Source of the DNA: Nansenia antarctica
Taxonomy: Eukaryota > Chordata > Actinopteri > Argentiniformes > Microstomatidae
Length of the DNA: 64,000 nucleotides
Assembly (NCBI GenBank): GCA_963989245.1
Contig: OZ022342.1
Span: 38,287,442 to 38,351,441 of the forward strand
Reading direction: 5' to 3'
Both the position numbers and the translations under genes were made by a program. The notes below the pieces were generated by a model. It was not told the origin of the DNA. It was given only the letters and a program-made list of their open reading frames with translations, and ran no database searches. Of this stretch, positions 20,664-33,052 are shown piece after piece; position 1 is the first letter of the stretch; every line of letters starts with the position of its first letter.

Positions 20664-22740
20664 GTGCAAGACCACGGTCGGCGTCCGTGTTCACACGCCT
20701 TCCGGGGGAAAGCTGAGAGACTGTTCATACTACAAAGTTGTTTGTCACTCAAGCACGTTAATGTACAATGTATTAAAAATGTCCTGATTAGCGCATCCAG
20801 GCAGAGTGCCAAGGAAGTTGTTAACAATGTTGATAAACATAAAAATAAAAGAGATGTTGAAAAACAAATCTTTCTCTGCCATAACGCAGACCGTGGGACT
20901 AGCCCGTCCCGCGGCTGTGATGCAGAAAGCGGCCCGACCGCGCGCTGTTGCGCGCCCCGGCCACAAGGGGGCGCCAACAAATCGCATGTGACGGTGTGGC
21001 CAGTCAGCCCGCTTTCCACGCATCAGCGGGAATGGGCAGACTGCACACAGTCAGACTGGGTGTTGAGGACACTACGAAGGGGCTACAGGCTCCAATTCTG
21101 TGTCGCTCCACCCCCATTCAGAGAAATACTGTACTCTCGAGCTCAGGGCGAACGAGCCAATATTCTCCAGGAGGAAATTTCCATTCTAAGGGAGAAAGGA
21201 GCTATAACAGTTGTACCTCTCGAGGAGACCCACAGAGGTTTCTACGCAAAGTATTTTCTGGTCCCAAAGAAAGGGGGGGGCATGAGGGCTATTCTAGACC
21301 TCCGTGTCTTGAATCAGCATCTCAGAAAATACAAATTCAGGATGTTGACACACTCTTCCCTGCTAAGTTTCATACAAGCAGGGGATTGGTTCACATCAAT
21401 CGACCTGAAGGACGCTTATTTCCACATTCCGATATATCCTCCACACAGGAAATATCTGAGATTCGCTTTCCAAGGGATAGCGTACGAATATGTGGTCCTT
21501 CCCTTCGGCCTGTCACTAAGCCCAAGGGTGTTTGTAAAATGCACCGAGGCAGCAGTGGCCCCTCTCAGACAGAGGGGTATCAGAGTGGCCACATATATCG
21601 ACGACTGGTTAGTGGCAGCCACAAACCGTGAGAAGGCGGCGCGTCACACAGCGGTCATTTCGAAACACCTAACGAGTCTGGGGTTCCGAATAAACATGGA
21701 AAAGAGCATGGTGACACCCTCCCAAGGCATCGCGTTTATAGGGCTCGCACTGGACTCTATCCGAGCCAAGGCGTTTTTGTCTCCAGAAAGAGTGGAGACG
21801 ATGCGCGCGACTATAGCGCTGTTTCGCAGGGGCAACATAGTTACCCTCAAACAATGCCAGAGGTTGTTAGGCTTGATGGCCTCCGCTGTGGTGGCCATAC
21901 CCCTGGGGCGCCTGTACATGAGAGTACCTCTCTGGGCCTGGACCCCCACCGCGACGGTCACCGTCGTGTGAGGGTCTCCAGGGATTGCTCACTGGCTCTG
22001 CACCAGTGGAAGGACCCAGGTTTCATAACACAGGGTGTTTCTATGGGACCTGGCCTGAACAGAAAAGTAATCACCACGGACGCCTCTCTGAGAGGCTGGA
22101 GTGCCACTTTCGAAGGGAGAACGATAAACGGGGGTTGGGACCCGCACTTACGTTCTACCCATATAAACGGCCTGGAACTGCTAGCTGTTCACTTGGCTCT
22201 GAAACATTTCCTCCCGTGGTTGAGAGGACATCATGTTTTGGTGAGGACAGACAACTCCACGGTCGTTGCCTATGTAAACAGACAGGGGGGACTGAGGTCC
22301 CACCAGTTACACACTATGGCACACAGACTTATAGTGTGGAGCAGTGCACACATGCGGTCGCTGAGAGCAACCCATGTACCGGGCATTCTGAACTACGGAG
22401 CAGATTTGTTGTCCAGGGGCAACCCACTGTACGCAGACTGGAGACTTCACCCCGAAGTAGTGAAACAGATTGGGTCACGATTCGGTCAAGCGACCGTGGA
22501 CGTTTATGCTATGGCAGAGAACGCCCAGTGTCCCCTGTTCTTCTCTCTGCGCGATCGGGGAGCCCCGCTGGGAGTGGACGCATTAGCGCACGAGTGGCCG
22601 AGGACCCTCCTGTATGCGTTCCCACCGGTGGCACTCATTCCCCCGACTCTGGCCAGAGTGAGGGAAGGAGATCTGTCCATGGTTCTGATAGCCCCGCGTT
22701 GGCCGGGAAAGCACTGGTTGGTGGAGATTTCTCACCTGGT
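20664..22740 (+). pseudogene. pol: DIRS reverse transcriptase and RNase H, one frameshift
   Basis: Frame 20664-21971 (435 residues) carries the RT: FLVPKKGGGMRAILDLRVLN, SIDLKDAYFHIPI, LPFGLSLSPRVF, and catalytic YIDDWLV (position of YVDD). The frame breaks near 21950, and RNase H continues in 21854-22759: TTDASLRGWSA, GLELLAVHLALK, RTDNSTVVAYVNRQGG and VPGILNYGADLLSR. The protein stays recognisable to PRWPGKHWLVE, after which it changes to BEL sequence. The start at 20664 is formal (GTG); true translation probably depends on frameshift or reinitiation. The tyrosine recombinase that would integrate the circle is missing. Confidence 0.8.
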
Positions 22741-23520
22741 CTTCGTGAGGAAGCCATAAAGCTCTTTGGAGAGTACGTAAGGCTAGGTGAAATCAAGTTT
22801 CACAGGAGCCTCACGCCGTCCGGACAGAGAGGCAGACCATGGGGAATCACTTTCTCGGACGGGAGCGATCATGCCTATGGAGCCGTGCTATATGTGAGAT
22901 GGGAGAAGCCTTTTGAGGAGTGACCCGTGAAATCAGCGGCAGAAGTGGCAGCTGATGCTCGAGAAAGTGTGAACAAGCTCAAACGGAAGGCCTTCTCAGG
23001 AGCGCTCACCAGGGCCCAAGCTAACGTGAGGACCGTAAAAGTCAAAGTGAACCAGAGCCTGAACGAGCCTGTGCGGGATTCGAGGATTCAGAAAGAGAGC
23101 CAGCTTCCAGAAGACAAGTCTAGGAAACGACCTTGCTGCGCATCCATCACAGACCTTGTGAATCCAGAGAGGTTCAGGAGCCTGTCAAGGTTGTGTCAAG
23201 CTGTTGCCTGGGTGTGGCGTGCTGCCCGAAAGCGGTTAGAGAAGAGGAGTTGCGGCACCAGTCAAGCAGGTAAGCAAGTTGAGCGCCTTGATAAGCAATC
23301 TGGAGAAACTGTACTCTCTCCTAAAGAACGTGAGGGTGCCCCACAGGATCTCTTCCTGGCTGCTCTGAAGGACATGTCTCTCCCCACAACTACAATAAAC
23401 CGACTGGTGGTGTATAAAGAGGAAGAATCTGGACTCTTGATGTGTAAGGGCAGAGTACCAACCGGGATGTCAGGAGGATGGTTGTTCTCCTCCCCATTGA
23501 GGAACAAGGGACATTGGTAG
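22722..23520 (+). pseudogene. pol: BEL/Pao pol fragment (RNase H and integrase N-terminal region)
   Basis: From about 22722 the frame reads LREEAIKLFGEY and RSLTPSG, then ITFSDGSDHAYGAVLYVRW, the BEL/Pao RNase H signature around the FSDGS aspartate. A TGA ends this at 22921-22923. A second frame (22927-23520) carries VRDSRIQKESQLP and further on the 'LPTTTINRLVVYKEEESGLLMCKGRV' segment (residues about 156-181), characteristic of the stretch before the BEL integrase zinc finger. The HHCC finger and catalytic core are absent; the PPT and LTR follow. So the parent was an internally deleted, non-autonomous BEL copy. Confidence 0.75.
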
Positions 23521-23558
23521 CCTCCCTAGACTAGTAGCTAGATCGGCTAGGTGGGAGG

Positions 23559-24061
23559 TGTACTGTCCAGTTAGGATGGGGTGTTTCAGTGTGCATATTT
23601 CAGCCTATAAAATGGGAGAAATGTGGAATGTTATTTTGAATGTTATTTGAATAATTATTAGTTATTATTAATGATTAATTATTAGTTATTAGTAACATTA
23701 TTTTGAGTTATGCCTCATAACTGCGTGGGAATTGTTTGAGTATAGTGATCAGTTATGCGTAGGGATATTGGGGGCTGTGATTAGGTGCTTAATAGTGGGA
23801 TACCGTGCGTATGGGTTCATTGTGTGATGACAGGACTCGAGGGATGCCACGGTAAGTGTGTATGACGCGTGCTTTGTGTAACATTTATATGCTTTGTTTT
23901 AGTCATTGAATGTGTCAGAGCTGTGTATTCATGTATGTTTTGTTGTCTGCATTCGACGGTTTTACAATCTGTTAAATTTTCACTAAAATAAGAGAAAAAC
24001 GAATTGAATGGTATCCGTGTCCTTCAGTCCAGCCTTTCGGTCGGCGTCAGTAGACCGAACA
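23559..24061 (+). mobile_element. 3' LTR of BEL element
   Basis: 503 bp, TGTACTGTCC to CCGAACA, preceded by a purine-rich tract (GGCTAGGTGGGAGG). An ATTATTAGTTATT-rich section lies at about 23640-23700. Target duplication GTAAC follows. Confidence 0.85.
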
Positions 24062-24066
24062 GTAAC

Positions 24067-26980
24067 GTTGAGTGGTTAGGGTTAGTTTCTCATTATCTTT
24101 GAGTGGTTTGGGTTAGGCATTCACTTTGAGTTGTTAAGGCAAGGGTACGTTGTCCAGGGAAGATGTTAGCAACAATAATTAGCAAACTAAAACACCAAAA
24201 GCACTTTTGTCAAAATTGCCCAGACGACTAGAACCTGGTGTTCAGGTTGGATGTCTTGATTTTCTTGGCTGTAGATTCTTGGCTGTAGATTATTTAACAA
24301 CAACAAAAACCAAGTTAAACCAGAGCAGGAAGGAAGGAGGGAGAGGACACGGAACAGCAACCCAGAGATGCTGTCACAGTGATGGAGTGTACACAGACTA
24401 AATGCTCTAATCCACCCCAAAAATGCCCTAGTTTCCCTGCACTGAACTAGAAAAGTTTAGGGAACCTTTAAGACATACAGACATACATAGATAAGATATA
24501 TGAACACAGGTTATTTCAACAGGCTGTTATTGAGGATGGTTACAACAGAGGTGATTCATGGTTTCTTATAACAGTGTTTATAGGCTAGTGGTGTTTTAAG
24601 TCTCTAGCCTGATGATAGGGATGAATAGTCATTGGACACCTGGACAGCCTTCATTGTGATGCCTGTGTGAACAGGCCTTACAGTTGTAGCTTTTTGTTGC
24701 CAACAGTTTTGCTGGCATGATTGAGAATCTGTCATGTCAAATGATAATATATCAGCTTCTATGCAGTGTTGCACATCATCCCAATGAAAATAGAAGGTAG
24801 CCCTAGGACACTGTTTCATACACCTTTTTTTCGCGTATGACTGGTTCCTCATACATGACTGGTTGCTCAGCCACAGTCACACATTGTTGACTTCAGCAGG
24901 TATCTGAAGTGGACTTAACACTAGAACAGCCGTAGCTATTTTACCTACTTTATACATTACAAATTAAAGTTATTAAATTGTATTAAATAGGCTTTTAAAT
25001 AGGCTATGGCACAAACCAGGGAGATGGCATGAGATAACTGTGTATCTGTTACACTTTGAAGGGCTTCTTTCACATCTACCTCCTCCCTCTCTTCTTCCCC
25101 AGAAGCAGATGTGTTGAAGTCGTTTTGATGATGTTTCTCTATAACTTGCTCCGAGGCACCAGATGCATTAAGGACAACATTCTCTCTGCAATGCAGTTGC
25201 CTGAGAGTAAGAAGCAGAGAATGTAAAACAAAGGCTCTGCTGAGGTGAAACCTCTGAATGGACTCCATGGCCTGTACATCTGAATAATGGCCCAAAAAGC
25301 ATTTGCCAAGATAATGGGCTAGACTACTAACAAATGCTGTCTGAAGCCTTACGTATACACATCGGCATTGCCCTGTTCTCCCTTGATCTTAAAGGACTTT
25401 GTCTCTATTAAAAGGTGCTACACATGCTTGATAGCACCATTAATGATAACATTAACTGCTAATTTATTAGTTACACATGTTTGTTTTTACTATCCATTGC
25501 TCCAATAGATATAATTGTATTTACCTGTATCTTGCTTATGCATTTGCTTATTCAAGTCTGAATCAAAACATGCCATCATGATATAACCTTTTGCTCAAGA
25601 ATCGTTTGTATGTGTTGTATGTTGTATGTATCTGGATATGGATATATGGATATATATGTATGGATAACAGTTTGTAATGATTTTCATTATTTTAAATGCT
25701 TGTAAATGTTTATGAATATTTAGACACTAATTTATTGATACGGAATTACATAGCTGATAGATTTGTCAATGGATATTAAAGACAAATATAATTAAGTGTT
25801 AGCAAGGTCTGTTCCTCAGTGAAGCCTAGGATTATTGAATGGTTAAATGAGGATTAGAGGATTATTACACTGAACAAAAATATAAACACTACACTTTGTT
25901 TTTGCTCCAAATGCAAGTGTTTCCCTGACTCAGACTCACACCAATTCCCTTTCCCAGACTTTCACACAAATTCTAACTTTAGTAGAGTTAGATTGTGTTC
26001 AGATGGCAGAGCCACTGAGAATGTGCCAGAATTACACAAGCTAAGATGCTCCCCCATCAGTACTGTGGTTGGGAGGCCAATCAATGAGAGTTGTAAGTGA
26101 AGATCTATCACAGAGTGACTTGGTGCCGGCTGACAGAGCACATCACATCCCTCTAGTGTGTTGCTGGCTCTGAGATAACAAAAGACACACATGAAGACGT
26201 ATTACCGAATGCAGCATTCAACGTTTGTTGCGACAGGACTGTATAAAGTCCAATAGAGTTACATTTGGATAAGACACACACAGTATGAGTGGTCTCAGTT
26301 TCTTACGTTACCACAATGTCAGTTAGAGAACGGACTATTACGTTGTAGCTATAGCTCTCTCTAAAAAGGTATATTTTCTGTACTATCCCAAATTCAATGC
26401 CACTAGCGTTTTTCCATGCACGGGGATCTAGGTCAACATGTAATTGACCTCTAGAATGAGGAGAATGAATTGGACACAGCTACAGTATCTAGGATGCAAA
26501 TGTTTGCCTGTGGGTCATACAGTGAAGTGTGAAGGACACTGGCAATGATGAAAACTCTCATTTATTTTTCACTTGTTAGGTTTTCAAAATCATATGCAGT
26601 GTACATGTGTTACTTCCCTTAGGCATGCAGTAAAACACCAACAAACCTGTCAACCATAACAGGAGTGATAAAACTAATATTTGCCAGTAAAATAATGATA
26701 ATGATGATTGTCTTGTGTAGCATAACATTTCATAGTGTTTGCTGCCCATGTAAATAATTAAGAGGCACAGTCATGTGAAACAGATAGGACCACATATTTA
26801 AACATAAGGACATTTGATCTTCATGTTAACAATAGGTAATAACTAAACAATTAATAAAAGTGATTTTTCTTTTCATTAAACATTATTTGTCAAATGTAAT
26901 TAATAGAAATGCAATTGTCTTCTTTATTACTACTTAAAATGCCTAAAACTAGAATCAAGCACATCACATCAGGCGCAAAT
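24067..26980. other. Unassigned AT-rich sequence, no gene supported
   Basis: Only short frames without recognisable domains. The exception is a transposon-like terminus at 25868-25911. A TTAACACTAGAAC motif at about 24917 resembles piggyBac ends but no partner end was found. Confidence 0.4.
25868..25911 (+). mobile_element. Terminus of a Tc1-like element ('CACTGAACAAAAATATAAAC')
   Basis: Matches the end of a widespread fish DNA transposon; the same end occurs inverted at 52880-52917. The body and other end could not be followed here. Confidence 0.5.
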
Positions 26981-28010
26981 TATTAGAACATCGTTAGAGA
27001 GGATGTGGGAGGAGCCTGTCTTTTTTAAACCTCCTTAGTTTGCTCTTGATTGTTAAAGTGAGTGGTATCACCATGGCAACATCAAAAAATCTCTCTGAGG
27101 CCTTCATGAAGAAGGTTGTAGATGCATATGAGTCTGGGAAGTGATTTAAAAAGATTTTAAAAGATCTGGAATCAGCCATTCCTCTGTCCACACTTAGGTG
27201 GAGCTGCCAACATGGCCAATTGAGGCCGTCTTAGCAAGTTCAGCCCAAGAGCAGACCGCAAGATGCTTAAAGAAGTCTCCAACAATCCTAAAATATCATC
27301 ACTGGACCTACAGATAGCTCTCGCCACAATTAATGTCAATGTACATGTATCTACCATCAGAAAGAGACTGCACACGTTAGATTTTCATGGGAGGTGTGCA
27401 AGAAGGAAATCCTTGCTGTAAAAACATCAGGGCAAGACGAAGTTTTCCAGAGAACACCTAGATAAACATCATGACTTTTGGAACAATGTGCTTTGGACAG
27501 ATGAATCCAAAGTTGAATTATTTGGACACAGTAACAGAAGACATGTTTGGTGCAAACCAAAGACAGCATTTGAGCACAAGAACCTCAACAGAAGCATGAG
27601 GTGGAAATGGTTTGGGGCTGCTTTGCTGCAGCAGGGCCTGGCCAGCTCACCATCATAGGATCCACAATGAATTATTTATTGTATCAGAGGGTGCTTGAGT
27701 AAAATGTGAGACTATCTGTCCAAAGATTTAAGCTGAAGCGGATGTGGACCATGCAACAATGACCCAATTACATTCCAATAAATCCACCAAGGAATGCATC
27801 AAAAGAAACAAATGGAGAGTTCTGGAATGGAAAGTCAAAGTCCGGATCTTAATCCCAGCATATCTTCTTCAAATATTTTCAATGTATCAGTGTACACATC
27901 ACTTGAAAGCTTACAATCTTCCGTTTCATAATCTGTAAAGAACTGAAAAATTGCCTTGCCCTACTTGAGGACCTTTTCACCAGACCCTGTCACATAATGA
28001 TATACATGAT
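26950..28010 (+). pseudogene. Tc1 transposase pseudogene
   Basis: The coding start is ATGGCAACATCAAAAAATCT at 27074, in the conserved context of fish Tc1 elements. The helix-turn-helix part reads SEAFMKKVVDAYESGK and stops at a TGA. A second DNA-binding segment contains STIRKRL. The catalytic region shows WNNVLWTDESKVELFG (second D of DDE at 27500) and HVWCKP; the third catalytic block near 27755 (CNNDP) is damaged. At least three stops and several frameshifts make it dead. Terminal inverted repeats were not located, so the element bounds are approximate. Confidence 0.8.
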
Positions 28011-28797
28011 TGTTTTATGCTATATGTCAAGCGGTTAATATTATCATAATGTCAAGCAGCACTCTAAAGCTTTCATTTAATATACAGAGGCACTTGTTTT
28101 ACAGTCACATGGTTTGACTTGGGGGCCTGAAATCAAAGATAACCATTTGAGAAGCATTCATCCTTCAGGTCTCATCTTCAAACATGGCCTTCCTCCACAA
28201 CACACCTGCTCTTTGGTAGGAGCAGTGGTGTCGTCTACGTGATACGCAGGACTACGCCGTATACCCACTAGGAAAGGCCAAGGATTTCCATATACCCACT
28301 TAAAAATGTGTGAGGATACGTAACGTAGCGTTTTGTGACAGAACTTTCACTTTCATTCATAAAATTCATCCTGTCTGTGTTACGAACAGTGTTGCCACAG
28401 TTCCTTTGAAAAAGTATTCTGATTACTGATGACTGATTACTCCTTTAAAAAGTAATCTAGTTACTTTACTGATTACTTGATTTTAAAAGTAACTAAGTTA
28501 GATTACTAGTTACTTTTTTAGTTACTATTGGCAGCTGCCTAGGCACCCGACCCCCCCCCCCCCCCCCCGCAACATAAAAATGAAAACTGGTTTTGCCAAA
28601 ACTCACTTTATTTTAACAGTAACTTAAATTACATAATTAAACTTTAAACAATAACTTAAAACAACAAAATAAAGAGTCTTTCTTTGCCTCACCCAACATA
28701 AATACTTGTTTTTAAACAATAAAATAAATATAATCTTTATTTAACACAGTAACTAGCAAGGAGTGGTTTCACAAAACCTAAAACCTACCCTGACCAT

Positions 28798-28900
28798 TCA
28801 GATATAGATAGATAGACTTTATTTGTCATTGCTACAGTACAGGTACCAAACAACGAAATTTAGGAGGGGAGGCTCCCCTGGTGTTTAGGAAAGGAAAAAG
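28798..28900 (-). mobile_element. LINE/SINE 3' tail inside hAT-2
   Basis: On the minus strand it reads AATTTCGTTGTTTGGTACC ... CAATGACAAATAAAGTC followed by (TATC)n. Same family as the insert at 13697-13796. Confidence 0.7.
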
Positions 28901-28992
28901 AAACACAGATATGATCCTAATATAATCCTAATCCTAAACTGGGTGAGTCTGAGTTTATCAATGAAGAGTGAACTCAGCTGTCAAGACTGGAA

Positions 28993-29072
28993 GGAGGCCA
29001 TGAACACGCTATGGAGGCCATGAACACGCTATGGAGGCCATGAACACGCTATGGAGGCCATGAACACACTAT
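28993..29072. repeat. Four tandem 20-bp units
   Basis: GGAGGCCATGAACACGCTAT occurs four times, the last with one change. Confidence 0.9.
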
Positions 29073-31175
29073 GAGTGAAACAGTGGAAAGGGGCGAGTAA
29101 ACCAGTGGTTGTATCTCATTAACAGAAGCTTCTCAAACCTCTTGTCAGAAAGTCTGTTCCTTCTAGGCGTGAGCACCAAACCTCCCAGACTAAAGAGCCG
29201 CTCTACAGGAGCGCTAGATGGGGTTGGAGTGTTATACTTCAAGAAAATGTTCTTAATGTTTGGATACTGATTCAGAATCTGAAGCTCATGCCCTGACCTC
29301 AAGTAGTCCATGACTTCCTTTTCTGCCGAGTAGGTCTCCTCTGGCTCCGCCTCAAAAGCAAAAAAATCCATCTCGCCTTGGTTGGCAGTCGTGGTGGGTA
29401 CACTGGCAGGGCTCTGTGCTGCAGGAGCAGTTTTGCGACATTCTGCTGTGAGAAGCTCCTTTACTTGCTCCCTCCTACCTTCATCTCTCAGCCATCGGAG
29501 TTTGAATTTTGGACAACTAGCAGCTGCGAGAAGGGCATCTTTGTTGTCCAGCACACTGGCAAAACGAGTCTGGATAGCCTGAAAGATATAATTTGATATG
29601 TTTATTATTATCTAGTTGTAGCCTATAAGGTCTATTATTTATACCTTTATTTACTAATTATGTATAAAATTAGTTTGTGCAACTGACATACTGCAGTATG
29701 GTGTGACTCTGCTCCATGTTCATGAATAGTGCAATGAAAATGTATTTATTTATCTTTAAGATGGAACAACATAGCATACCTGCACTATGGCATCTGGAAG
29801 GCCTGCAGTCATCTTGGATAGGGTGTCTTTCACAGCAAGGGTCTTCTGCATCAGGACTTCAAGTGTGGGCAGTAAAGTCCCATACGGACAGTCACCTTGT
29901 AGGATATCCAGTGCTATAGTTAGAGGCTTCATGACGGTACAGTACTCATGCAGGTACTGGTACTCCTGGTCTTTGAAGCACTTCACTCCCAGCTTGTTGC
30001 ACAGAGTAGTCAGCTCATTCATGGGGATTTCTGCGATTCTCTTTATGGCTTCGTAAAAGGAATTCCACCTTGTGGATGTCGGTACCAGGAGCTTTCTTTT
30101 GTTAACCTCCTCCACCGTTTCTGACGCAACGGTAGATCGGCTTGCTTTCGTCCAGAGAGCTGTGCATTTTGCTGTGCTGCTCCTATACACAGCCTTGCTC
30201 TCTGGTTTGGAAGTGATGTACTTCTCCACATCACTTGTAGAAATAAGGTTGAGGGTATGTGAAGCACACCTTTGGTGCGGGGGAAGAATCAGCTGGCCAT
30301 CACTATCATCCTCAGCTGATAGGATTTCTGACACATCTAAAAAAGTGACATCATCCGTGGCCTCCTCCACTGTCTCATCATCGGACTCTGTGACAGCAGG
30401 CTGATAGACTTGAAATGCCTTGACAAAGTTAGATCCATTATCTGTCACTGTTGCTACTACTTTGTTGATTAGTCCATATGAAGAGTGAATGTTTTCGATT
30501 TCTGCACCAATAACATCATACGTGTGTCTACCGCGGATTCTCCTACACGCCAATGCAGCCTTGTTGCGGTCTAATGTGGATCTACTAATCCAGTGGAGCG
30601 TTACTCCCATATATAGCTCCTATTGTTAGCTGTCCAAATGTCCGCTGTAGTTGACACATAGTCGACCTCGTTCAGCGCAGCCTTCAGATGTTTTTCCATC
30701 TCTGCATACTCCTTCTCCAAGTACGAAGAAAAAGATGTTCTGTGAGGTAGCTCGGCATTGGTAGTAGTGGGGATCTTGTTAATGATGGCACGGAAAGAGG
30801 GCGAGTCAACTGTGTTTATGGGCAGCATTTCCTCTACAACATACCGCCCGACCAATTTATTCAACTCTCCCACACTTACAGGTTGTGATTTTGTAGGCCT
30901 ACTGAAGTCCAGCTTTTGTTGCTTGAGCGGTGTGGGACCTCCCGCAGAAGTCGAGGCGCGGTCTCTGGGACTTTCTCCGCGAGCTTGACTGTGCTGTGCT
31001 GAGATTCCAAATGTTTCTTTAATTTTGATGTTGTGGTTTTACCACAGGACAATATTTTCTTTCCAGCACAGAGTGTACAACGAACATTAATGTTCTTGTC
31101 ATCCTTTGCTGACACAAACTCAAAATAATCCCTATATTTCCAGCTATTTAACGCATATCTCTGTTCTCGCTCCAT
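29069..31175 (-). pseudogene. hAT transposase with BED finger, two frameshifts and one intron
   Basis: The start is ATG 31175 (MEREQRYALNSWKY). A BED-type C2H2 finger follows (CTLCAGKK ... HLESQH). The frame shifts near 30875 and again near 30605. The RNase H-like catalytic region includes DVSTTADIW-type sequence (YVSTTADIWTANN, first acidic residue) and VTDNGSNFVKAF (second D), then the CASHTLNL helix. The hAT C-terminal dimerisation domain is at the end: VERLFSLGGLVLTPRRNRLSDK...LLMRYN. A 201-bp intron (29579-29779; GTATGC...TTTCAG on the minus strand) separates the last exon; joining there keeps the frame. Length and domain order fit a complete hAT transposase, so decay is limited to the two indels. 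Confidence 0.85.
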
Positions 31176-31619
31176 TGTGTAGGCTACGCTTCTGTTTACA
31201 CTGTGCAATCAGCGTGGTGATACACGTGAGCGATTCTGCTGCACCTCGTGTTGAAAACGTGATCACTGACGTCACTCCCCAAGACGCGAGAAAAGCAATA
31301 AATGTTTGTTTACTATCGAACATTACAAAGAAATACTGCATTTAGCCTAAGTTATGAGGTAGTAACGCAATAGTAACGCACAGTCACTTGAATAAGTAAC
31401 TTTAATCCGATTACTGATTTGGAAATAGTATCGCGATAGAATACTCGTTACTGGGAAAAGTAATCAGATTAGAGTAACACGTTACTTAGTATCGCGTTAC
31501 CGGCATCACTGGTTACGAAGCACTTGACTTTTGGACCATTGGGACTGACTATAGCATCATATACCATCAACGGGGGGAGATGCGACATGACATATGTCAA
31601 AATGTAGCACTATCATGCA

Positions 31620-31841
31620 CAGATGCCGACCACTCCGCCTGCCTGACCCCCTGCCTGACTGCCGACCACTCCGCCTGCCTGATCCCCTGCCTGTCTGACT
31701 ACCTGCCTGCCTGACCCCCTGCCTGTTCTACCAACCTCCAGCCTGCTTCCCCTGACACCCCAACCCTTACAAATAAATCACTATTATTGTTGTACTACCT
31801 GTTCTCTGTTGTCTGCTTCTGGGTTCCGCCCTCTGGTCATG
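31620..31841 (+). mobile_element. Fragment of a gypsy LTR
   Basis: Tandem 'CTGCCTGCCTGAC' pyrimidine-rich sequence, then AATAAATCAC and a GTCTGCTTCTGGGTTCCGCC end. This has the same design as the U3-R-U5 of the chromovirus LTR at 51423-51881 but is a different subfamily. It lies within hAT-1 and was the landing site of hAT-3. Confidence 0.5.
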
Positions 31842-32229
31842 ACAATAACCAGGGTTCGAGTTATAAGCTGAGCTTTGTGGGGGTCTCCAAAATAACAGTG
31901 CGAAATGTTCTCATGCACGCGCGCGAATCATGCCCACACAGCGTTGGGACTTACAAGTTTTAATTAGCCATAGGCTACTCATTTCACCACATCAACAGTA
32001 CCACATGAAACAACAGCTATAAGCGATAGTCACGGGTATCTCGGCCAATAATTTAGATGTTTTTGCTATACAGTCCATTCACTTTCCCTGTTAGCACGAC
32101 ACATTGTCCACATCTCCATTTCCAGTGACATCGCACCTGACATAAATAATAATGTATGCTCGTCCATGAACAAGCAACAAACAACCTTCCTAGCAATACG
32201 CGACATGCTTTATCGGTTATTTTAGATAA

Positions 32230-32362
32230 TGCACATATTCGTTGCCTAGCAACCTAGATGCTCTATTTACAGTTTGCATTGGCTGCGTTCGTAAAATCGC
32301 TTTGGAATCTGATCAGCTCTCATGGAATGCCTCTTGTCCAATCAAATGACTTGGTCCCTTTA
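32230..32362 (-). repeat. Repeat shared with 60588-60735
   Basis: Minus-strand GATTGGACAAGAGGCATTCC and a GGTTGCTAGGCAAC block recur in the same order on the plus strand near 60598 and 60722. Unnamed interspersed repeat. Confidence 0.6.
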
Positions 32363-32867
32363 TGACGTTGACCCAGTGTGCGCTCCGGCGTTCTCAGAGC
32401 AAATTTACGAACGCAACTTTACATTGTGGCAGTTGATGCACCAGTGTAATGTTACATGAAAAGTTGTTTGTTTTTCTTCGTTTGAAAACGTGGGATAGAT
32501 TTGTCCGTGAGTATCAGTATTTACATGTTACAATAAGGTTAATGTAGCTAAAATATACATTCTAATTGTTGAGTTTATATTTGTTGGTTTGATGTTGTTA
32601 GCCTCTTGTTGTTAGCCTCATCATCATCATCTTATCTCATCCAAGCTTATGTTATTCCTCTAGTTATACCCCATCTCTTGTGCAATGTGCTCTACAATCT
32701 GGGCACATGAATGATCGGATCGGTGAGCAGGGGCCAACTGTCGCGCCATTCATCTCATTAAGTTTCATAATTGGATTCAGTTTTGTATAACATATATAAT
32801 ATATGTATCCTTTCTTTAGACAGTATAGGCTGCCCTGAACGAACTAGCTAGCTGTCTCCTTATACTG

Positions 32868-33052
32868 GAGGTGAGTTCTGCTACTTTCTTCGGAAGCACT
32901 TGGATTTGTTTGAGCTCTGCTATTTCAACAGTTTCAACGTTAGGTGTCATAACAGGTGCAGCTGAATTCAAGTTTGGTTTCTTGGATGAAAACCCGAAAC
33001 TTTCCAGGCTTGTCGACTCGGTCGGCAGCAGTGGCCTTTTTTGGGGCGGCAT
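32868..33052 (-). pseudogene. Possible N-terminal exon of hAT-3 transposase
   Basis: Minus-strand MPPQKRPLLPTES then SLESFGFSSKK, a type of short lead seen before the zinc finger of hAT transposases with DUF4371. It is followed by a lysine/leucine-rich helix and no further domain. Copy 2 (about 42648-42831) has an extra G in the run next to the start, shifting the frame. No catalytic domain of hAT-3 is present. Weak evidence. Confidence 0.35.

Larger units (their letters stand above)
18322..22721 (+). mobile_element. DIRS-type retroelement, 3'-truncated
   Basis: It begins TTCTCTTTCATAG and includes a GC-rich promoter section with a TATA box, a leader with repeated hairpins, a gag-like gene, and RT plus RNase H of the DIRS type. 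The tyrosine recombinase gene and right inverted terminal repeat are missing; the sequence passes into BEL pol at about 22721. No DIRS right end is in the window. Confidence 0.8.
18081..24061 (+). mobile_element. BEL/Pao LTR retrotransposon with a DIRS element replacing its middle; TSD GTAAC
   Basis: The left end is a truncated LTR starting TGTACTGTCC at 18081. The right end is a 503-bp LTR (23559-24061) ending CCGAACA. GTAAC flanks both sides (18076-18080 and 24062-24066), so the two outer ends belong to one insertion. Between them lie DIRS sequence (18322 to about 22721) and a BEL pol fragment (about 22722-23520). Confidence 0.82.
28387..31511. mobile_element. hAT-2, 3.1 kb, with transposase; TSD GTTACGAA
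   Basis: Ends CAGTGTTGCC... and ...GGCATCACTG; GTTACGAA at 28379-28386 and 31512-31519. The subterminal regions repeat AGTAACT/GATTACT motifs, typical of this family. It contains a C tract (about 28551-28568), a LINE 3' tail and four tandem 20-bp units (28993-29072) between the left end and the transposase. Confidence 0.95.

Noticed and set aside
24905..25295. Possible piggyBac element (TTAACACTAGAAC plus a 112-residue minus-strand frame)
   Set aside because: No second terminus, no DDD catalytic motifs or C-terminal cysteine domain; the frame has no recognisable homology.
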